A stretch of DNA of 35,911 nucleotides from Gammaproteobacteria bacterium BRH_c0 (GTDB lineage Bacteria; Pseudomonadota; Gammaproteobacteria; Pseudomonadales; Porticoccaceae), in NCBI GenBank assembly GCA_000961645.1, contig LADM01000043.1, positions 1-35,911 on the forward strand. Direction: 5' to 3'. Below are positions 35,070 through 35,911 of the stretch, one piece after another. Within the stretch, counting starts at the first letter, position 1. Each line of letters starts with the position of its first letter. The translations under genes and the position numbers were made by a program. Under the pieces are notes generated by a model. The model was not told the origin of the DNA. It worked only from the letters and a program-made list of their open reading frames with translations, and did not search any database.

Positions 35070-35911
35070 ATGCCTGAAATCACCCGCCCCCGCCTTTGCC
35101 CTTTCTGCGAATCCAGCTGCGGTTTACTGGTAAAAGCCGATCCCGCCAGCGGCGAGATCGTCAGCATCAAGGGCGACCCCGATCACCCCGCCAGTCGCGG
35201 TTTTGTCTGTGCCAAGTCCCAGGGCCTGCGCGGCCTGCGCGATGATCCCGACCGCATCACCAAACCTCTGCTGCGGCAGGGTGACAGCTTTGTCGAAATC
35301 AGCTGGGACGAAGCCCTCACCCGCGCCGCCGAGGGGCTAAACCGTATTCGCGACCGGGACGGTATCGCCGGGCTGGGTATTTACCTGGGCAATCCCGGCG
35401 CCCACAACGCCGGGGTGATGCTGGGTATGCCCGCTCTGCTGGGCGCCATGCCGGCATTGATGGTGTCGGCGGCGTCGATTGATTCCTTTCCTCGATTTCT
35501 GGCCAGCCTGATGATGTACGGCAACCAGGCGCGGATTCCGGTGCCCGATGTTGAGCACACGGATTTTTTCCTGATCTTCGGCGCCAACCCCATGGTGTCC
35601 AACGGCAGCATGATGGGCGCGCCGGATATGCCGCGGCGTCTCAAGGCGCTGCGCGAAAGGGGCGGCAAGCTGGTGGTGGTGGACCCGCGCCGCACCGAAA
35701 CCGCCGCTATCGCCGATCAGTACCTGGCGCTGCGCCCCGGCAGCGATGCCCTGCTGTTGCTGGGCATCATTCACACCCTGTTTGCTGAACAACTGGTCAA
35801 GCCGGGGCGCCTGGCCGCCATCAGCCGGGGTGTTGAGCAATTGCAGACACTGGTGGCCGACTATGCACCCGAGCGGGTGGCGGATTTGACCGGTGTAGAG
35901 GCGAACGATAT
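35070..35911 (+). CDS. molybdopterin oxidoreductase, N-terminal part (cut by window edge)
   Basis: The frame is open from ATG 35070 to the last base, giving 280 codons of a gene that continues outside. The N-terminal [4Fe-4S] site is C10-x2-C13-x3-C17-x29-C47 (CPFCESSCG and GFVCAKS). Typical family blocks are ISWDEALTRAAEGLNRIRDR, FLIFGANPMVSNGSMMGAPD and LVVVDPRRTETAAIADQYLALRPGSDALLLLGIIH, which mark the FdhF/BisC superfamily that binds a bis-MGD cofactor. There is no twin-arginine signal, so it is cytoplasmic. GGAG lies 13 bases before the ATG. The substrate cannot be inferred from this half. Confidence 0.92.
   Translation, partial: MPEITRPRLCPFCESSCGLLVKADPASGEIVSIKGDPDHPASRGFVCAKSQGLRGLRDDPDRITKPLLRQGDSFVEISWDEALTRAAEGLNRIRDRDGIAGLGIYLGNPGAHNAGVMLGMPALLGAMPALMVSAASIDSFPRFLASLMMYGNQARIPVPDVEHTDFFLIFGANPMVSNGSMMGAPDMPRRLKALRERGGKLVVVDPRRTETAAIADQYLALRPGSDALLLLGIIHTLFAEQLVKPGRLAAISRGVEQLQTLVADYAPERVADLTGVEAND

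Overview
The window looks like chromosomal DNA of a GC-rich gammaproteobacterium. The run tolC (divergent), nudF, yqiB-like, cpdA, yqiA, parE is the Escherichia coli gene order. The phytase-like gene between parE and parC, and an FAD oxidoreductase next to waaA, are more like Pseudomonas and Cellvibrio relatives. I suggest a Pseudomonadales/Cellvibrionales-type marine or environmental organism. This is inferred from gene content and order only. No rRNA, tRNA, CRISPR array, insertion sequence or prophage was seen.

Region 1 (1-11047) is housekeeping: the 5' end of an FAD oxidoreductase, waaA (Kdo transferase), tolC (outer-membrane efflux channel), the Nudix hydrolase nudF, a DUF1249 gene, cpdA (cAMP phosphodiesterase), yqiA (esterase) and the two topoisomerase IV genes parE and parC. 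A secreted phytase-like protein sits between parE and parC. From nudF to parC all genes run the same way with short gaps or overlaps.

Region 2 (11048-16846) holds an MscS channel, a small GlsB/YeaQ membrane protein, a DUF4197 lipoprotein, a pair of replication-type genes (a lambda-P-like protein and a protein with three DnaT-type ssDNA-binding repeats) and radA. The spacers around the replication pair carry interspersed inverted repeats.

Region 3 (16847-23565) starts with an unusual 768-residue protein that joins a degenerate glycoside-hydrolase-like barrel to a WaaP/Kdo-kinase-like domain. It continues with a cytochrome b561/YceI operon, a secreted repeat protein, a double CDGSH iron-sulfur protein, an S4 RNA-binding protein, an AT-rich orphan gene with a HEPN-like RNxxxH motif, and a CvfB-type S1 protein.

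Region 4 (23566-27347) contains a diiron-type metallo-beta-lactamase protein and an ECF42-type sigma-factor locus: sigma factor with TPR tail, DGPF protein, VOC/PhnB protein and DUF1428 protein. Both target transcription units carry TGTCGA-N17-CGAC, which matches the published ECF42 promoter. Two ATGA-coupled mini-ORFs precede the sigma gene.

Region 5 (27348-32946) looks catabolic: a Rieske oxygenase, a bicupin protein, a TetR regulator, an exported arylsulfatase and a zinc-type dehydrogenase. A perfect 17+5+17 palindrome lies between the TetR and sulfatase genes and is the likely operator.

Region 6 (32947-35911) has a transglutaminase/TPR lipoprotein, a SnoaL-like protein, a small basic protein of unknown function and the 5' part of a molybdopterin oxidoreductase cut by the window edge.
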